DNA of 64,000 bases from Lysinibacillus sp. KCTC 33748 (GCF_002237755.1 NZ_MWSJ01000010.1:62001-126000); one strand, 5' to 3'. Positions 54,892 through 64,000 are shown, counted from the first letter of the stretch. Numbers and translations: made by a program. Notes: a model not told the origin generated them from the sequence alone.

Positions 54892-56742
54892 ATGACAGAT
54901 ATTGATAATGTGCCGATCGAATATACAGCCTCAGCGAATAATATTTTGCCACAGCTTGTTGATCATTTGCGACAATTACATGGCATTATTGTACAAAATA
55001 CATATGTAAAAGATACAGCTAAACACTTAAATCGTATCATTCAAGATGCTGACAACGAAACAATGATTCTTATTGTTGGGAAAGAGCGTGTCGGAAAAAC
55101 AACATTGGTAAATGGATTACTAGGGCGTCAAGTTTTGCCTGTTAGTGAGCAGCATCCAACTGGGGTAAATACATTCTTGCGATACGGTGAACATGAGGAA
55201 ATAAAGGCGTACTTTTTAGATGGTGTTATAGCCGTATTCGATATGAGTAAGCTAGAATTATTGACGACTGGCGATACGTTCGCCTCTCAAATACTACGAG
55301 AACATTTAGATTATCTAGAAGTATATTTAAAAAATGATTTATTAAAATCAGTGACAATTATTGATTCTGTTTCATTGGAAGCAGGGGGAGGAGAAATGGC
55401 CTACTTCCCAGAAGCATTGATGAACCGTGTGGACGAAATATTTTGGGTGCTGCGTTCAGGTTCGATGGCTATTTATCCAGAAATATTATTAATGGAAACG
55501 TTAAAAAACAAAGGTGTTGAGCCTCTTTGTGTCATTAATGCCATAGATTCAAATGAAAATACGAAGGCGTTTATTGATGCTGAGAGAGAACGATTTGGTC
55601 ATTTAATAAGTGATTTTGTTGCGATCTCTGCAAGAGAAGCAATTGAAGCTAAACAGATTAATAGTGATGAGCTTTGGCAAAAAAGTGAGTACGAGCAATT
55701 AATTTCAGAGATTCATCGAGTTGCAGAAAATAGTGATAAGAAAACGTATGGCATTTTAATTCGCTTCATGCAATGGCTTGAACGCTTCCGCTTCGAATTA
55801 GCTGTTATTCCACAAAGAGACCCATTCCAATCTGCTGTTAAGAACATTGAAAAGTATACAGGCGATACACAATACGAATTTTCGCGCTATCAACGTGATT
55901 TAGCGATTGTGACCGAATATGAGCAAGAATACGAACAGGTTGCCAATGTATTTAAAAATGTTCAAACATTATACCAACTTTTACAAATCATTTCACAAAC
56001 TGATTATTTGCAGGATGAAATTGTAGAAGGCTTTACAGAAAAGGCTGTATCGTATCAACAAATGTTACGAGAATATCGAAATATGCATAGTGAATATTTA
56101 CGTGAATATGATCGATTGGATGCGCAGCATAAAAAAATTCACGGAAAAGGTCTTATGAAGGCTATCTTTGGTCAGCATACACAAAATGGATTTTTCAAGG
56201 AACGTGTTAACAAGTTAAATGAGCAGCAATTGGCTTGTATTGCGCAATATGAAAAAGTGCAAGAAGCGGAGGAATTAATGCTTCATTCCATTCATTCCAT
56301 ACAAAGTTATCTTATGGAGTTAACGAAAATACGTTTAGCACGTATTGAGGAAAAAGTACTAGAGCTAAATCAACAACGTTCAAAAGAAAAATCCCAATTA
56401 CAATTATACGCAAATAAATTGAATGAATTTTCTTGTTTAATGGAGGCGCAGGGCTATATTAAAGACAATGTTCAACCGTTTTTAATGGACGAACAAATGC
56501 CGCTTAAAGCAAAGGATATTGAAATGCTAAAAGAAACGGTTAACAGTATTATGAGCATTGATCTGTCGAATAATGGCCTACTTGCACGTAGTCAGATGAA
56601 CAATAAAATGGAGAATGCTGTAATTCCTTTCGATGTTCAGAAGAAATATCCATTTTATCCGTTAGCTTTAGCAGAAGTAGATGTAAAATCAAACGATATA
56701 CCAGAAATTCCGAAAAAATTAGATATTCAGTATGAAGATTAA
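54892..56742 (+). CDS. dynamin-like GTPase domain protein
   Basis: A 616-residue protein. The P-loop is VGKERVGKTTLVNGLLG (about residues 61-77); the switch region has HPTGVNTFLRYG, and IDSVSLEAGGGEM occupies the G3 position, with a Ser-Val instead of the usual DxPG, so the G3 motif is atypical. Long helical coiled-coil segments from 300 to 560 resemble bacterial dynamin-like proteins that reshape membranes. No membrane helix is present. ATG 54892 is nine bases from AAAGAGG. Confidence 0.7.
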   Translation: MTDIDNVPIEYTASANNILPQLVDHLRQLHGIIVQNTYVKDTAKHLNRIIQDADNETMILIVGKERVGKTTLVNGLLGRQVLPVSEQHPTGVNTFLRYGEHEEIKAYFLDGVIAVFDMSKLELLTTGDTFASQILREHLDYLEVYLKNDLLKSVTIIDSVSLEAGGGEMAYFPEALMNRVDEIFWVLRSGSMAIYPEILLMETLKNKGVEPLCVINAIDSNENTKAFIDAERERFGHLISDFVAISAREAIEAKQINSDELWQKSEYEQLISEIHRVAENSDKKTYGILIRFMQWLERFRFELAVIPQRDPFQSAVKNIEKYTGDTQYEFSRYQRDLAIVTEYEQEYEQVANVFKNVQTLYQLLQIISQTDYLQDEIVEGFTEKAVSYQQMLREYRNMHSEYLREYDRLDAQHKKIHGKGLMKAIFGQHTQNGFFKERVNKLNEQQLACIAQYEKVQEAEELMLHSIHSIQSYLMELTKIRLARIEEKVLELNQQRSKEKSQLQLYANKLNEFSCLMEAQGYIKDNVQPFLMDEQMPLKAKDIEMLKETVNSIMSIDLSNNGLLARSQMNNKMENAVIPFDVQKKYPFYPLALAEVDVKSNDIPEIPKKLDIQYED

Positions 56743-56752
56743 ACAATAAAGG

Positions 56753-56792
56753 AAATGTTCTAAAAGTAATTTATACTTTTAGAGCATTTTTT
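56753..56792 (+). terminator. rho-independent terminator
   Basis: AAATGTTCTAAAAGTA pairs with TACTTTTAGAGCATTTTTT (one mismatch). It ends the dynamin-like gene. Confidence 0.75.
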
Positions 56793-57031
56793 AGTATTTC
56801 GTTTTTGGGGCTCATCATCCAAAGTTGTGGATGACATTAAGACGTATACTTTGTATACAAAGTGGGTGGCGGTTGTACGGCTCCTTGGGCACATCGGACG
56901 TCCTCAGGAAAGCGCTCAGTCGGAATGGAAATCAACAACAAGTAATATTGATACCCTTTGATTTTTAAAAATTGGGATTAAATTGAAACGAAATGAAATG
57001 TTTTTTCGTACAAATAGAAGGAGGGATATAA

Positions 57032-58258
57032 ATGATACGAATTAACGGACGTTTTACGGAAGCGAAAATTTATTCAAATACAGCATTACAATCAGCTATC
57101 GATCAAATTAAAGAATTGGCAAATCAGGCTTTTATGGAAGGAACAAAAGTACGGATTATGCCAGATTATCATGCAGGTAAGGGCTGTGTTATTGGCACAA
57201 CGATTCAGCTTCAAAATCGTGTAGTGCCTAACCTTGTGGGCATTGATGTTGGTTGCGGGGTATTTGTAGCTGAGTTAAATGAAGTGGATATAGATTTTTC
57301 TAAACTCGATGCTACAATTCGAGCACATATACCAAGCGGGAAGGATATCCATCAGGAAGTATCTCCTGCACGCTATTTTGCTGAATTCGAGGGGAGACAG
57401 TTTGTAGCAAGTGGCTTAAAGGATGACTATACAAATTTATCGCTTGGCACACTTGGGGGAGGCAACCATTTTATAGAGCTTGCAAAAGATAAAGCAGGTA
57501 TACAATACTTACTTATCCATACTGGCTCGCGTTACGTCGGAGCTTAGGTAGCAAATTGGCATCAAAAAAGAGCTTTTGAAACATTGCAACGGGAAGATTT
57601 AAAAGTAAAAATAGCCGAACTGAAAGATCAGGGGCGCGAAAAAGAAATTCAAGCGATGATTAAAGCTCATAAAGAGCAAAATCCAATTGTACCAAAAGAT
57701 TTAGCCTATTTAGAGGGCGAATATTTCCATGATTATATTCACGATATGAAAATCGCTCAGCAATATGCTCGGATGAATCGCTGGACAATTGCCGAAACAA
57801 TTGCCAAGCATATGAACTGGCATTTTAGTGAAACGTTTGATACGATCCATAACTATATAGATACGGAAACAATGACGTTAAGAAAAGGCGCCGTTCGAGC
57901 GAATAAAGGGGAGAAGCTCGTTATTCCTATGAATATGCGAGATGGTTCGCTCATTTGTATGGGGAAAGGGAATGCAGATTGGAATTACTCAGCACCACAT
58001 GGGGCAGGTCGTATGTATTCTCGACGTGCTGCAAAAGAAGCTCTAAATATGGAAGATTTTAAAGAAACGATGCAAGGTATTTGGACAACATCCGTAAACG
58101 AAGAAACATTGGACGAAGCCCCAATGGCATATAAACCGATGTCAGAAATTACATCTGTTCTAGAGGAAACTGCGGATATATTAAAAGTGATTACACCCGT
58201 TTATAATTTCAAAGCTAGTGAAGCAGCTAAGCCATATGAGCGGAAAAATAATTCCTAA
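57032..58258 (+). pseudogene. rtcB: RtcB-type RNA ligase, in-frame TAG
   Basis: A 408-codon frame of the RtcB family, which joins 2',3'-cyclic phosphate and 5'-OH RNA ends. The metal-binding IDVGCGVFVAEL, LGGGNHFIEL and the guanylation histidine region NYSAPHGAGRMYSR are intact. A TAG at 57545-57547 stands where relatives have Gln or Lys in SRxxGxQVA; a CAG-to-TAG change would explain it. The frame continues without other damage to 58258. No AUG restart with a ribosome site follows, so the product would be a 171-residue fragment lacking the catalytic His. Confidence 0.85.
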
Positions 58259-58355
58259 TAATAGAAATTAGTGATACTTGCACTTATCCTTATCTATTAA
58301 CATAATATCTGTAATAGTATAAAATAGGCTTACAAAGATGAAATGGGTGGTTTTT

Positions 58356-59345
58356 TTGGTATCTTCAAAAGATGTGGCAAAGTATGCGGGTGTCTCTCAA
58401 ACAACAGTTTCAAGAGTGTTAAATACGCCTGAACTCGTAAAGCCGAAAACAATTGAAAAAGTGATGAAGGCGATTGAAGAGTTAAACTATATTCCAAATG
58501 ATATTGCAAGGTCACTTGTTCAGAAAAAAACAGGCATTATTACATTGATTTCGGGGCCATTACATAATCCTTTTTTTGTCGATACAACAACTGCAATCGT
58601 TAATTATGTTAATGCTCGAGGCTATAAAGTAAATGTTTATTTTGGTACGGAAGATAATTTAGATTCTATTTATAATGCTGTTTTGGAAACGAAGGCTGAT
58701 GCGATTATTTTATCGTCTATGTTATATGAAGATGACTTATTTATTAAGCTTGAAAAATTAGGTATCCCATTTATTATGTATAATCGCAAGCATCAGGAAA
58801 ATAGGCATTTTGTAGAAATTGATAATGTGAAAGCTGGTTATATAGCGACGAATCATATTTTATCTTTAGGTCATCAAGATATATGCTGGATTGGTGGTCC
58901 ACATGAAATAAGTACTTTTTATGGAAGGTACAAAGGCTTTAAAAATGCATTAAAGGACAGCGGTATAGATGTGAAAACAGTCCCAGCGTTTTTAACAAAT
59001 ACTAACAAAAACGATATTAAACGAGCATTTGAAGAAATACTTGAGCTTCCTAAAAAACCTACAGCTATTTGTGCTGCAACAGACGCAATTGCCATTGAAA
59101 TATTAAATCTTTGTTTAGAACGAGGCTTTCAAGTTCCTAAAGATTTTAATGTTATTGGCATTGATAATGTGGAGCTTAGTAAACACCATTCGATTGCATT
59201 AACAACAGTAGGCTTAGAATCCGAGAAAAGTCTCGGATTTATTGCTATTGAAAAATTATTTGAGGTAATGGAGAAAAAAAGCACTTGCATCCAACAAACA
59301 GAATCTGTTAAACTTTTCCCAAGAAATACTACGAGTGAAAAATGA
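58356..59345 (+). CDS. LacI family transcriptional regulator
   Basis: A 329-residue repressor. Residues 3-50 form the HTH and hinge helix (DVAKYAGVSQTTVSRVLN and IPNDIARSL); the rest is the periplasmic-binding-protein-like sensor domain. Start TTG 58356 is proposed because GGGTGG lies five bases upstream; ATG 58338 adds six residues and has no ribosome site. It sits upstream of the aldehyde dehydrogenase gene, separated by a terminator and a perfect inverted repeat with TACGTA cores, which is its likely operator. Confidence 0.88.
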   Translation: MVSSKDVAKYAGVSQTTVSRVLNTPELVKPKTIEKVMKAIEELNYIPNDIARSLVQKKTGIITLISGPLHNPFFVDTTTAIVNYVNARGYKVNVYFGTEDNLDSIYNAVLETKADAIILSSMLYEDDLFIKLEKLGIPFIMYNRKHQENRHFVEIDNVKAGYIATNHILSLGHQDICWIGGPHEISTFYGRYKGFKNALKDSGIDVKTVPAFLTNTNKNDIKRAFEEILELPKKPTAICAATDAIAIEILNLCLERGFQVPKDFNVIGIDNVELSKHHSIALTTVGLESEKSLGFIAIEKLFEVMEKKSTCIQQTESVKLFPRNTTSEK

Positions 59346-59370
59346 ACTGATGTACATCAGTTTGTTTTTT
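59345..59370 (+). terminator. terminator of the lacI-like gene
   Basis: AACTGATGTACATCAGTT is a perfect palindrome-like stem followed by GTTTTTT. Confidence 0.65.
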
Positions 59371-59376
59371 ACTCAA

Positions 59377-59428
59377 AAATGGTTACGTATTCATTTTTTT
59401 ATTTTCTAAAATGAATACGTAACCATTT
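59377..59428 (+). promoter_or_regulatory. perfect 21-bp inverted repeat upstream of aldehyde dehydrogenase
   Basis: 59377-59397 and 59408-59428 are exact reverse complements (AAATGGTTACGTATTCATTTT type arms) separated by 10 bases. Each arm contains the palindrome TACGTA, a central CG pair as in LacI-family operators. The right arm ends just before the AGAGGAG ribosome site. It could be a double operator, or an RNA hairpin beside the start codon, or both. Confidence 0.7.
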
Positions 59429-59450
59429 GGAGAGAGGAGTGAGTGAGGTC

Positions 59451-60872
59451 TTGAAAAAGGGCTTATTTATTAATGGACAATGGCAAATGACAGAAGAGTA
59501 TATGGAGGTTCAAGCCCCTTACTCAAAAGAGGTTGTAGCACAATTTGCGATGGCAACTGAAGATGATGTACAGCATGCAATTGAAAGTGCTTATGCAGCA
59601 GAATCCGAAATGGCAGCATTAACAGCATTTCAAAGAGCAGAGATTTTAGAACGGTTATCTGATCTATTTACAGAAAATCGAGATGAGGCAGCTAGCATTA
59701 TTTCGCTAGAATCAGCAAAGCCGTTAAAGTATGCCTATGCTGAAATTGATCGAACGATTGAAACTTACAAATTTGCAGCAGAAGAAGCGAAGCGACTATC
59801 TGGTGAAATGATTCCGATGGATGCATCTAAAAGCGGAGAAGGTAGATTTGGTTATACAATACGTGAACCATTGGGCGTTATTGCGGCCATTACACCTTTT
59901 AATTTTCCGCAAAATTTAGTAGCCCATAAAGTTGGACCGGCGTTAGCAGCTGGTAATACGATTGTTTTGAAACCCGCGACACAAACAGCTTTATCTGCTC
60001 ATTTTCTAGCAAACTTATTGGCACAAACAAATCTACCAACAGGTGCATTTAACTTAGTTACTGGGCAAGGAAAACTAATAGGGGATGCATTTTTAGCACA
60101 TCCAAAAGTGAAAATGATTACGTTTACCGGGAGCCCAGCTGTAGGTATTTCCCTTCGCAATCGCGCTGGCTTAAAGAAAGTCACATTAGAACTTGGTTCG
60201 AATGCTGGTGTTATTGTGGATGAAGGGGTTCAACTCGATAAAATTATGGACCGCATTGTTATGGGTGCTTTTTCAAATCAAGGTCAAGTTTGCATCTCAC
60301 TACAGCGTATATATGTAAAAGAAAAAATAATGGATGAATTTTTAGAGCAGCTAAAAGAAAAAGTAGAGCGCTTAACAATCGGGGACCCACTTGATGCAAC
60401 AACAGATTTAGCGATGATGATTTCAGAAACTGAGCAACAGCGTGCTGTCACATGGATTGAAGAGGCGGTAGCAGAAGGTGCGGAGGTACTGACAGGTGGC
60501 CGTATTGAAAATAATATTTTACTTCCAACAGTGTTATTGAATGTATCTTCTACTAGCCGTGTATCTTGTGAGGAAATATTTGCACCAGTAGTTATTGTCA
60601 ATACTGTTTCATCAGTAGAAGAAGCCATTGATGCTGTTAATGACTCAAATTATGGCTTACAGGCAGGGATATTTACACCTTCCATCGAGACGGCCTTTAA
60701 AGCTTCAAAGAAATTACAAGTTGGAGGTGTCATTATAAATGACGTTCCGACATATCGTGTAGATCAAATGCCATATGGTGGCGTTAAAGAAAGCGGAACC
60801 GGTCGTGAAGGAATCAAATATGCAGTTGAGGAAATGACAGAAATGAAGCTAGTGATTTGGAATAACAATTAA
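59451..60872 (+). CDS. aldehyde dehydrogenase (succinate-semialdehyde-type)
   Basis: A 473-residue NAD(P)-dependent dehydrogenase. PFNFPQNLVAHKVGPALAAG, ITFTGSPAVGISLRNRAG, the general base in VTLELGSNAGVIV and the catalytic Cys in FSNQGQVCISLQRIYV are all present. PYGGVKESGTGREGIKYA closes the family pattern. The start is one of several in frame: TTG 59451 gives KKGLFINGQW, the usual N-terminus; GTG 59439 overlaps the ribosome site. With the lactonase and alcohol dehydrogenase downstream it would complete oxidation of 4-hydroxybutyrate to succinate; that substrate is inferred from context. Confidence 0.85.
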   Translation: MKKGLFINGQWQMTEEYMEVQAPYSKEVVAQFAMATEDDVQHAIESAYAAESEMAALTAFQRAEILERLSDLFTENRDEAASIISLESAKPLKYAYAEIDRTIETYKFAAEEAKRLSGEMIPMDASKSGEGRFGYTIREPLGVIAAITPFNFPQNLVAHKVGPALAAGNTIVLKPATQTALSAHFLANLLAQTNLPTGAFNLVTGQGKLIGDAFLAHPKVKMITFTGSPAVGISLRNRAGLKKVTLELGSNAGVIVDEGVQLDKIMDRIVMGAFSNQGQVCISLQRIYVKEKIMDEFLEQLKEKVERLTIGDPLDATTDLAMMISETEQQRAVTWIEEAVAEGAEVLTGGRIENNILLPTVLLNVSSTSRVSCEEIFAPVVIVNTVSSVEEAIDAVNDSNYGLQAGIFTPSIETAFKASKKLQVGGVIINDVPTYRVDQMPYGGVKESGTGREGIKYAVEEMTEMKLVIWNNN

Positions 60873-61282
60873 CTTCATTCAGCGGTTGTTTCGACACCCG
60901 CTAAAATAGAGGGACTCAGTTTAAGAACGCCACGTCCTGTGGCAACGACTGAGTGACCACCTTCTTATTGTTGCTGTCGCTGCGCTTTCGCACAAACAAA
61001 ACCCTCTGCTGCCGCTACGTTGCACTACGCTTTCGCACAGAAAACATTTGTTGGCCTAAAGCCTTCGGCGGATGTCACGGAATCGGAATGGCGTTCATAT
61101 AGGATGTTAGCCTAAAATCATCGCATCCATGCGATAACGGCTAACTGACCTGCATCGGTAAAAACGCCACGCCCTGTGGCATTACCGACATCGTGTCGGC
61201 CCTCACGCAGGCCTAAGCACAAAGCCGATTCCTGACGTAATTATGCCGAGGCATAATTAATCACGAATGGAGATGGTTGTAA
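60873..61282 (-). repeat. repeat-filled gap with long dispersed repeat, copy B (61061-61262)
   Basis: The right half, 61061-61262, is the inverted counterpart of 25357-25570, with the same chain of hairpins (ATGCCGAGGCAT, CGACATCGTGTCG, GCCACGCCCTGTGGC). The left half contains further palindromic pieces (GACTCAGTTTAAG with CGACTGAGTG; GCGCTTTCGCAC twice). No gene is present. The gap splits the dehydrogenase from the lactonase gene. Confidence 0.85.
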
Positions 61283-62128
61283 ATGAACACTATCAAACAA
61301 CACCCGAAATTGTATGTTATGGACAATGGAACAATGCGAATGGATAAAAACTTTATGATTGCCATGCATAATCCTGCAACGATTGATTATCCAAACAAGC
61401 CAAATGAATTTGTAGAGTTTCCAGTTTATACAGTATTAATTGATCATCCAGAAGGAAAAATATTATTTGATACAGCATGTAACCCAAATTCAATGGGATC
61501 TGAAGGACGCTGGGGTGAATTTACTCAGAAAGCATTTCCAATTAATATGCCAGAAGAATGCTATTTACATCATCGATTAGAAGAGTTAAATGTGCGTCCA
61601 GAAGATATTAAATATGTTGTAGCTTCACATTTACATTTAGATCATGCAGGCTGTTTAGAGCTTTTTACGAATGCAACGATTATTGTACAGGAAGATGAAT
61701 TCAATGGAACTTTACAAACATACGCAAGGAATGTAAAAGAAGGTGCCTATATTTGGGGTGACATTGATATGTGGATAAAAAACAATTTACAATGGCGATT
61801 AATTAAACGTGGTGAGGATAATGTAAAACTTGCAGAAGGAATCCAAGTTTTGAATTTTGGAAGCGGTCATGCTTGGGGAATGCTAGGTTTGCATATTAAT
61901 ATGCCAGAAACCGGGGGGATTATATTAGCTTCGGATGCCATTTACAGTGCCGAAAGCTTTGGTCCACCTGTCAAGCCGCCTGGTATACTATATGATTCTG
62001 TTGGCTATAATTCTACAGTCGAACGAATTAGAAGATTAGCAAATGAAACAAATTCGCAAGTGTGGTTTGGCCATGATCCAGTCCAATTTAAGTCATTTAG
62101 AAAATCGACAGAAGGCTATTATGAATAG
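61283..62128 (+). CDS. metallo-beta-lactamase-fold lactonase (AHL lactonase/AttM-like)
   Basis: A 281-residue cytoplasmic metallohydrolase. The zinc motif HLHLDH is in VVASHLHLDHAGCLELF; further ligands lie in FGSGHAWGMLG, LASDAIYSAES and the late VWFGHDPVQF. Length and pattern match N-acyl-homoserine-lactone lactonases of the AiiA/AttM/AhlD group. The neighbours favour gamma-butyrolactone as natural substrate, with quorum-quenching as a possible second activity. The ribosome site is GGAGATGG before ATG 61283. Confidence 0.85.
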   Translation: MNTIKQHPKLYVMDNGTMRMDKNFMIAMHNPATIDYPNKPNEFVEFPVYTVLIDHPEGKILFDTACNPNSMGSEGRWGEFTQKAFPINMPEECYLHHRLEELNVRPEDIKYVVASHLHLDHAGCLELFTNATIIVQEDEFNGTLQTYARNVKEGAYIWGDIDMWIKNNLQWRLIKRGEDNVKLAEGIQVLNFGSGHAWGMLGLHINMPETGGIILASDAIYSAESFGPPVKPPGILYDSVGYNSTVERIRRLANETNSQVWFGHDPVQFKSFRKSTEGYYE

Positions 62129-62145
62129 ATAGGAGTAGAACAATT

Positions 62146-63327
62146 ATGCATAAATTAACCTTTACTCCTGCGAGTTATACAGGCTGGGGTTGCTTGAATC
62201 AGCTACTACCGGAAGTAGAAAAATTGAAAGTAAATAATATTTTAATCATCACAGATCCATTTTTAAAAGAGTTAGGTTTAACAGACCATCTTGAAAAGCC
62301 TTTACTTGAAAATGGCTACGCTACAACTATTTATACCGATATTGCCCCTGAGCCACCGCTCGCAATTGGTGAAAAACTAGTTGAATTTACAAGAAAGCAT
62401 CATTTTGATTTAGTGATTGGTTTAGGGGGAGGAAGTGCATTAGACTTAGCGAAACTTGCTGCGGTTTTAGCAACACATGATGGGAAAGTGGCAGATTATT
62501 TAAATTTAACGGGAACAAAAAATCTTGAAAATAACGGATTACCTAAAATTTTAATTCCAACTACATCTGGAACAGGCTCAGAAGTGACAAATATTTCAGT
62601 ACTGTCACTTGAAACGACGAAGGATGTTGTGACACATGATTACTTATTAGCAGATGTCGCTATCGTAGATCCTGCGTTAACAATTTCCTTACCACCAAAA
62701 GTGACTGCTGCTACAGGTGTAGATGCTTTAACACATGCAATTGAGGCCTATGTTTCTGTAAATGCAAACGAAGTAACTGATGCACTTGCACTACAAGCTA
62801 TTAAATTGATTAGTGGCTCTATCCGAACTGCTGTGCATGACGGTCAAAATAAGCAGGCACGCTCGGATATGAGTTATGGTAGTTATTTGGCGGGATTAGC
62901 CTTTTTCAATGCTGGTGTTGCAGGAGTACATGCATTAGCTTATCCTCTTGGTGGACAATTCCATATTGCTCATGGAGATTCCAACGCAGTATTATTACCT
63001 TATGTCATGGGCTATATTCGCCAAAGTTGTGAAAAACGAATGAAAGATATTTTAGATGCAATGGGTATTTCATCTGCGTATTTATCGCAAGAAGAGGCTT
63101 CTTATAAATGTGTAGATGCATTGAAGCAACTTGTGCATGATGTTAATATTCCGTCAACATTAAAGGGATTTAATATACCTGAAATAGCACTGGAACAACT
63201 AACGGATGATGCGACAAAGCAAACAAGAATTCTAGCACGTAGTCCGATGCCACTTAAGCGAGCAGACATCTATACTATTTATCGTGCTGCATTTGATGGA
63301 GAAGTTCGAGAACCTCAGCCATTATAA
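62146..63327 (+). CDS. iron-containing alcohol dehydrogenase (4-hydroxybutyrate dehydrogenase-like)
   Basis: A 393-residue group III alcohol dehydrogenase. The NAD site is VIGLGGGSALDLAKL; IPTTSGTGSEVTNI and the metal ligands in DALTHAIEAY, HALAYPLGGQFHIAHG are conserved. It starts 17 bases after the lactonase stop with AGGAGTAG upstream, so the two are co-transcribed. In the Agrobacterium blc/att pathway the equivalent enzyme oxidises 4-hydroxybutyrate to succinic semialdehyde. Confidence 0.88.
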   Translation: MHKLTFTPASYTGWGCLNQLLPEVEKLKVNNILIITDPFLKELGLTDHLEKPLLENGYATTIYTDIAPEPPLAIGEKLVEFTRKHHFDLVIGLGGGSALDLAKLAAVLATHDGKVADYLNLTGTKNLENNGLPKILIPTTSGTGSEVTNISVLSLETTKDVVTHDYLLADVAIVDPALTISLPPKVTAATGVDALTHAIEAYVSVNANEVTDALALQAIKLISGSIRTAVHDGQNKQARSDMSYGSYLAGLAFFNAGVAGVHALAYPLGGQFHIAHGDSNAVLLPYVMGYIRQSCEKRMKDILDAMGISSAYLSQEEASYKCVDALKQLVHDVNIPSTLKGFNIPEIALEQLTDDATKQTRILARSPMPLKRADIYTIYRAAFDGEVREPQPL

Positions 63328-63369
63328 AAGAAAAGAGAAACGTTGAATGCCGGCGTTTCTCTTTTCTTT
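63327..63369 (+). terminator. terminator of the lactonase-dehydrogenase operon
   Basis: AAAGAAAAGAGAAACG pairs with CGTTTCTCTTTTCTTT around a loop of about 11 bases. Confidence 0.85.
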
Positions 63370-63480
63370 CTACATGTTTTTTGTAGTGAAAGCATTGTGG
63401 TACAAGAAGCTGCTTATCGAAGACTAAAAATATGGAATCTTAATAGATGGAACTCAAAAAAATGATTTTCCACTGAAATA

Positions 63481-63518
63481 AACAAAAAAGAATCTGCTCA
63501 TACAGATTCTTTTTTGTT
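63481..63518 (-). terminator. terminator of the ferritin gene
   Basis: AACAAAAAAGAATCTG pairs perfectly with CAGATTCTTTTTTGTT around CTCATA, placed 13 bases beyond the ferritin stop. Confidence 0.85.
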
Positions 63519-63530
63519 TAAAATTATATT

Positions 63531-64000
63531 TTATGCTTCAGCATCAGGTGAAAATGAACGTGTCGCTAATTCTGCGTCAAGCATAAAGATTGCGTTGGAG
63601 TCATTTTCTATGCGTTCGATTTTACGGATTAACGTGTCAAACGTTGATTCTTCCTCTACTTGCTCGTCAATGAACCATTTTAAGAAAGCCATAGTCGCGT
63701 GCTCGCGTTCATCTAAAGCGATATCCGATAAATGATAAATACGGCGCGTTACTTCTTTCTCATGGGAAAGGCCAGTTTTGAAGGCATGTAAAATAGACTC
63801 GAAATGATTATCTGGACTATCGAAGCCATGGATTGTTGCACGGTAGCCCATATCACTTAGGAAATTATAAAATTTCATCGCATGGAAACGTTCTTCTTCA
63901 GCCTGTACTAAAAAGAAGTTGGCAAAGCCATCGTAATCTTGATCTGTGCAATATGCCGCCATCGCCATATAAGCATGCGCAGAGTAGAATTCAAAATTCA
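63531..64000 (-). CDS. ftnA: ferritin, N-terminus beyond the window
   Basis: About 156 residues of a non-haem ferritin. FYSAHAYMAMAAYC lies on helix A; QAEEERFHAMKFYNFLSDMG contains the ferroxidase ligands (Glu-x-x-His) on helix B; later helices include LSHEKEVTRRIYHLSDIA and WFIDEQVEEESTFD. It stores iron in a 24-subunit shell. The start codon is outside the window. It converges on the lactonase operon with a terminator for each direction. Confidence 0.88.
   Translation of the reverse strand, partial: NFEFYSAHAYMAMAAYCTDQDYDGFANFFLVQAEEERFHAMKFYNFLSDMGYRATIHGFDSPDNHFESILHAFKTGLSHEKEVTRRIYHLSDIALDEREHATMAFLKWFIDEQVEEESTFDTLIRKIERIENDSNAIFMLDAELATRSFSPDAEA

Overview
The window is low-GC Firmicute DNA. 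AGGAGG-type ribosome binding sites, frequent TTG and GTG starts, a T-box leader before ilvB, and the ilv-leu gene order point to Bacillales. The protein style and the families of long dispersed repeats suggest Lysinibacillus or a close relative; this is an inference, because no marker gene such as rRNA is present.

Layout. 1-4.3 kb: the end of argH, a carboxymuconolactone-decarboxylase-like protein, a GntR/YtrA-type regulator with two membrane or lipoprotein genes, and a DUF3784 gene cut short by a 21-bp tandem repeat. 4.6-22.5 kb is an accessory stretch. It holds a nucleoside-deoxyribosyltransferase-like operon, a winged-helix/T5orf172 pair, an IS66-like remnant, a serine hydrolase pseudogene, a secreted Cry-type delta-endotoxin gene whose 3' end runs into that pseudogene, a small holin-like toxin gene with a duplicated leader, an orphan solute-binding protein, and a two-gene cassette flanked by hairpin repeats. 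22.7-25.3 kb: an ABC transporter-ECF sigma-anti-sigma operon resembling sigY-yxlCDEFG. 25.8-40 kb: ordinary chromosomal genes (diguanylate cyclase, nucleotidyltransferase, DUF1963, cupin, Nudix, metI-metC, mscL, lytic transglycosylase, nicotinamidase, D-threonine-aldolase-like enzyme, sugar-lactone oxidase), with a frameshifted GNAT gene and an SDR pseudogene among them. 40.2-50.8 kb: ilvD, T-box, ilvB-ilvN-ilvC, leuA remnant, leuB, leuC, leuD. 50.9-58.3 kb: a disrupted PlcR/Rgg-like regulator, an MFS exporter, a zinc-finger peptide, ribokinase, a dynamin-like GTPase and a nonsense-mutated RtcB gene. 58.3-63.3 kb: a LacI regulator, aldehyde dehydrogenase, metallo-beta-lactamase-fold lactonase and iron-dependent alcohol dehydrogenase, the enzyme set of a gamma-butyrolactone (blc/att-like) pathway. 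The window ends in a ferritin gene.

The most striking object is in leuC. A 1.2-kb element with a group I intron core, a truncated IS607-TnpA/TnpB fusion gene and GG dinucleotides at both ends lies after codon 10. It looks like a decayed IStron that can no longer move but may still splice. The neighbouring leuA survives only as a small, multiply deleted relic, so leucine synthesis from this locus is doubtful. The second highlight is the Cry-like toxin with a Sec signal peptide. The window has an unusually high number of broken genes (nonsense codons, frameshifts, internal deletions).
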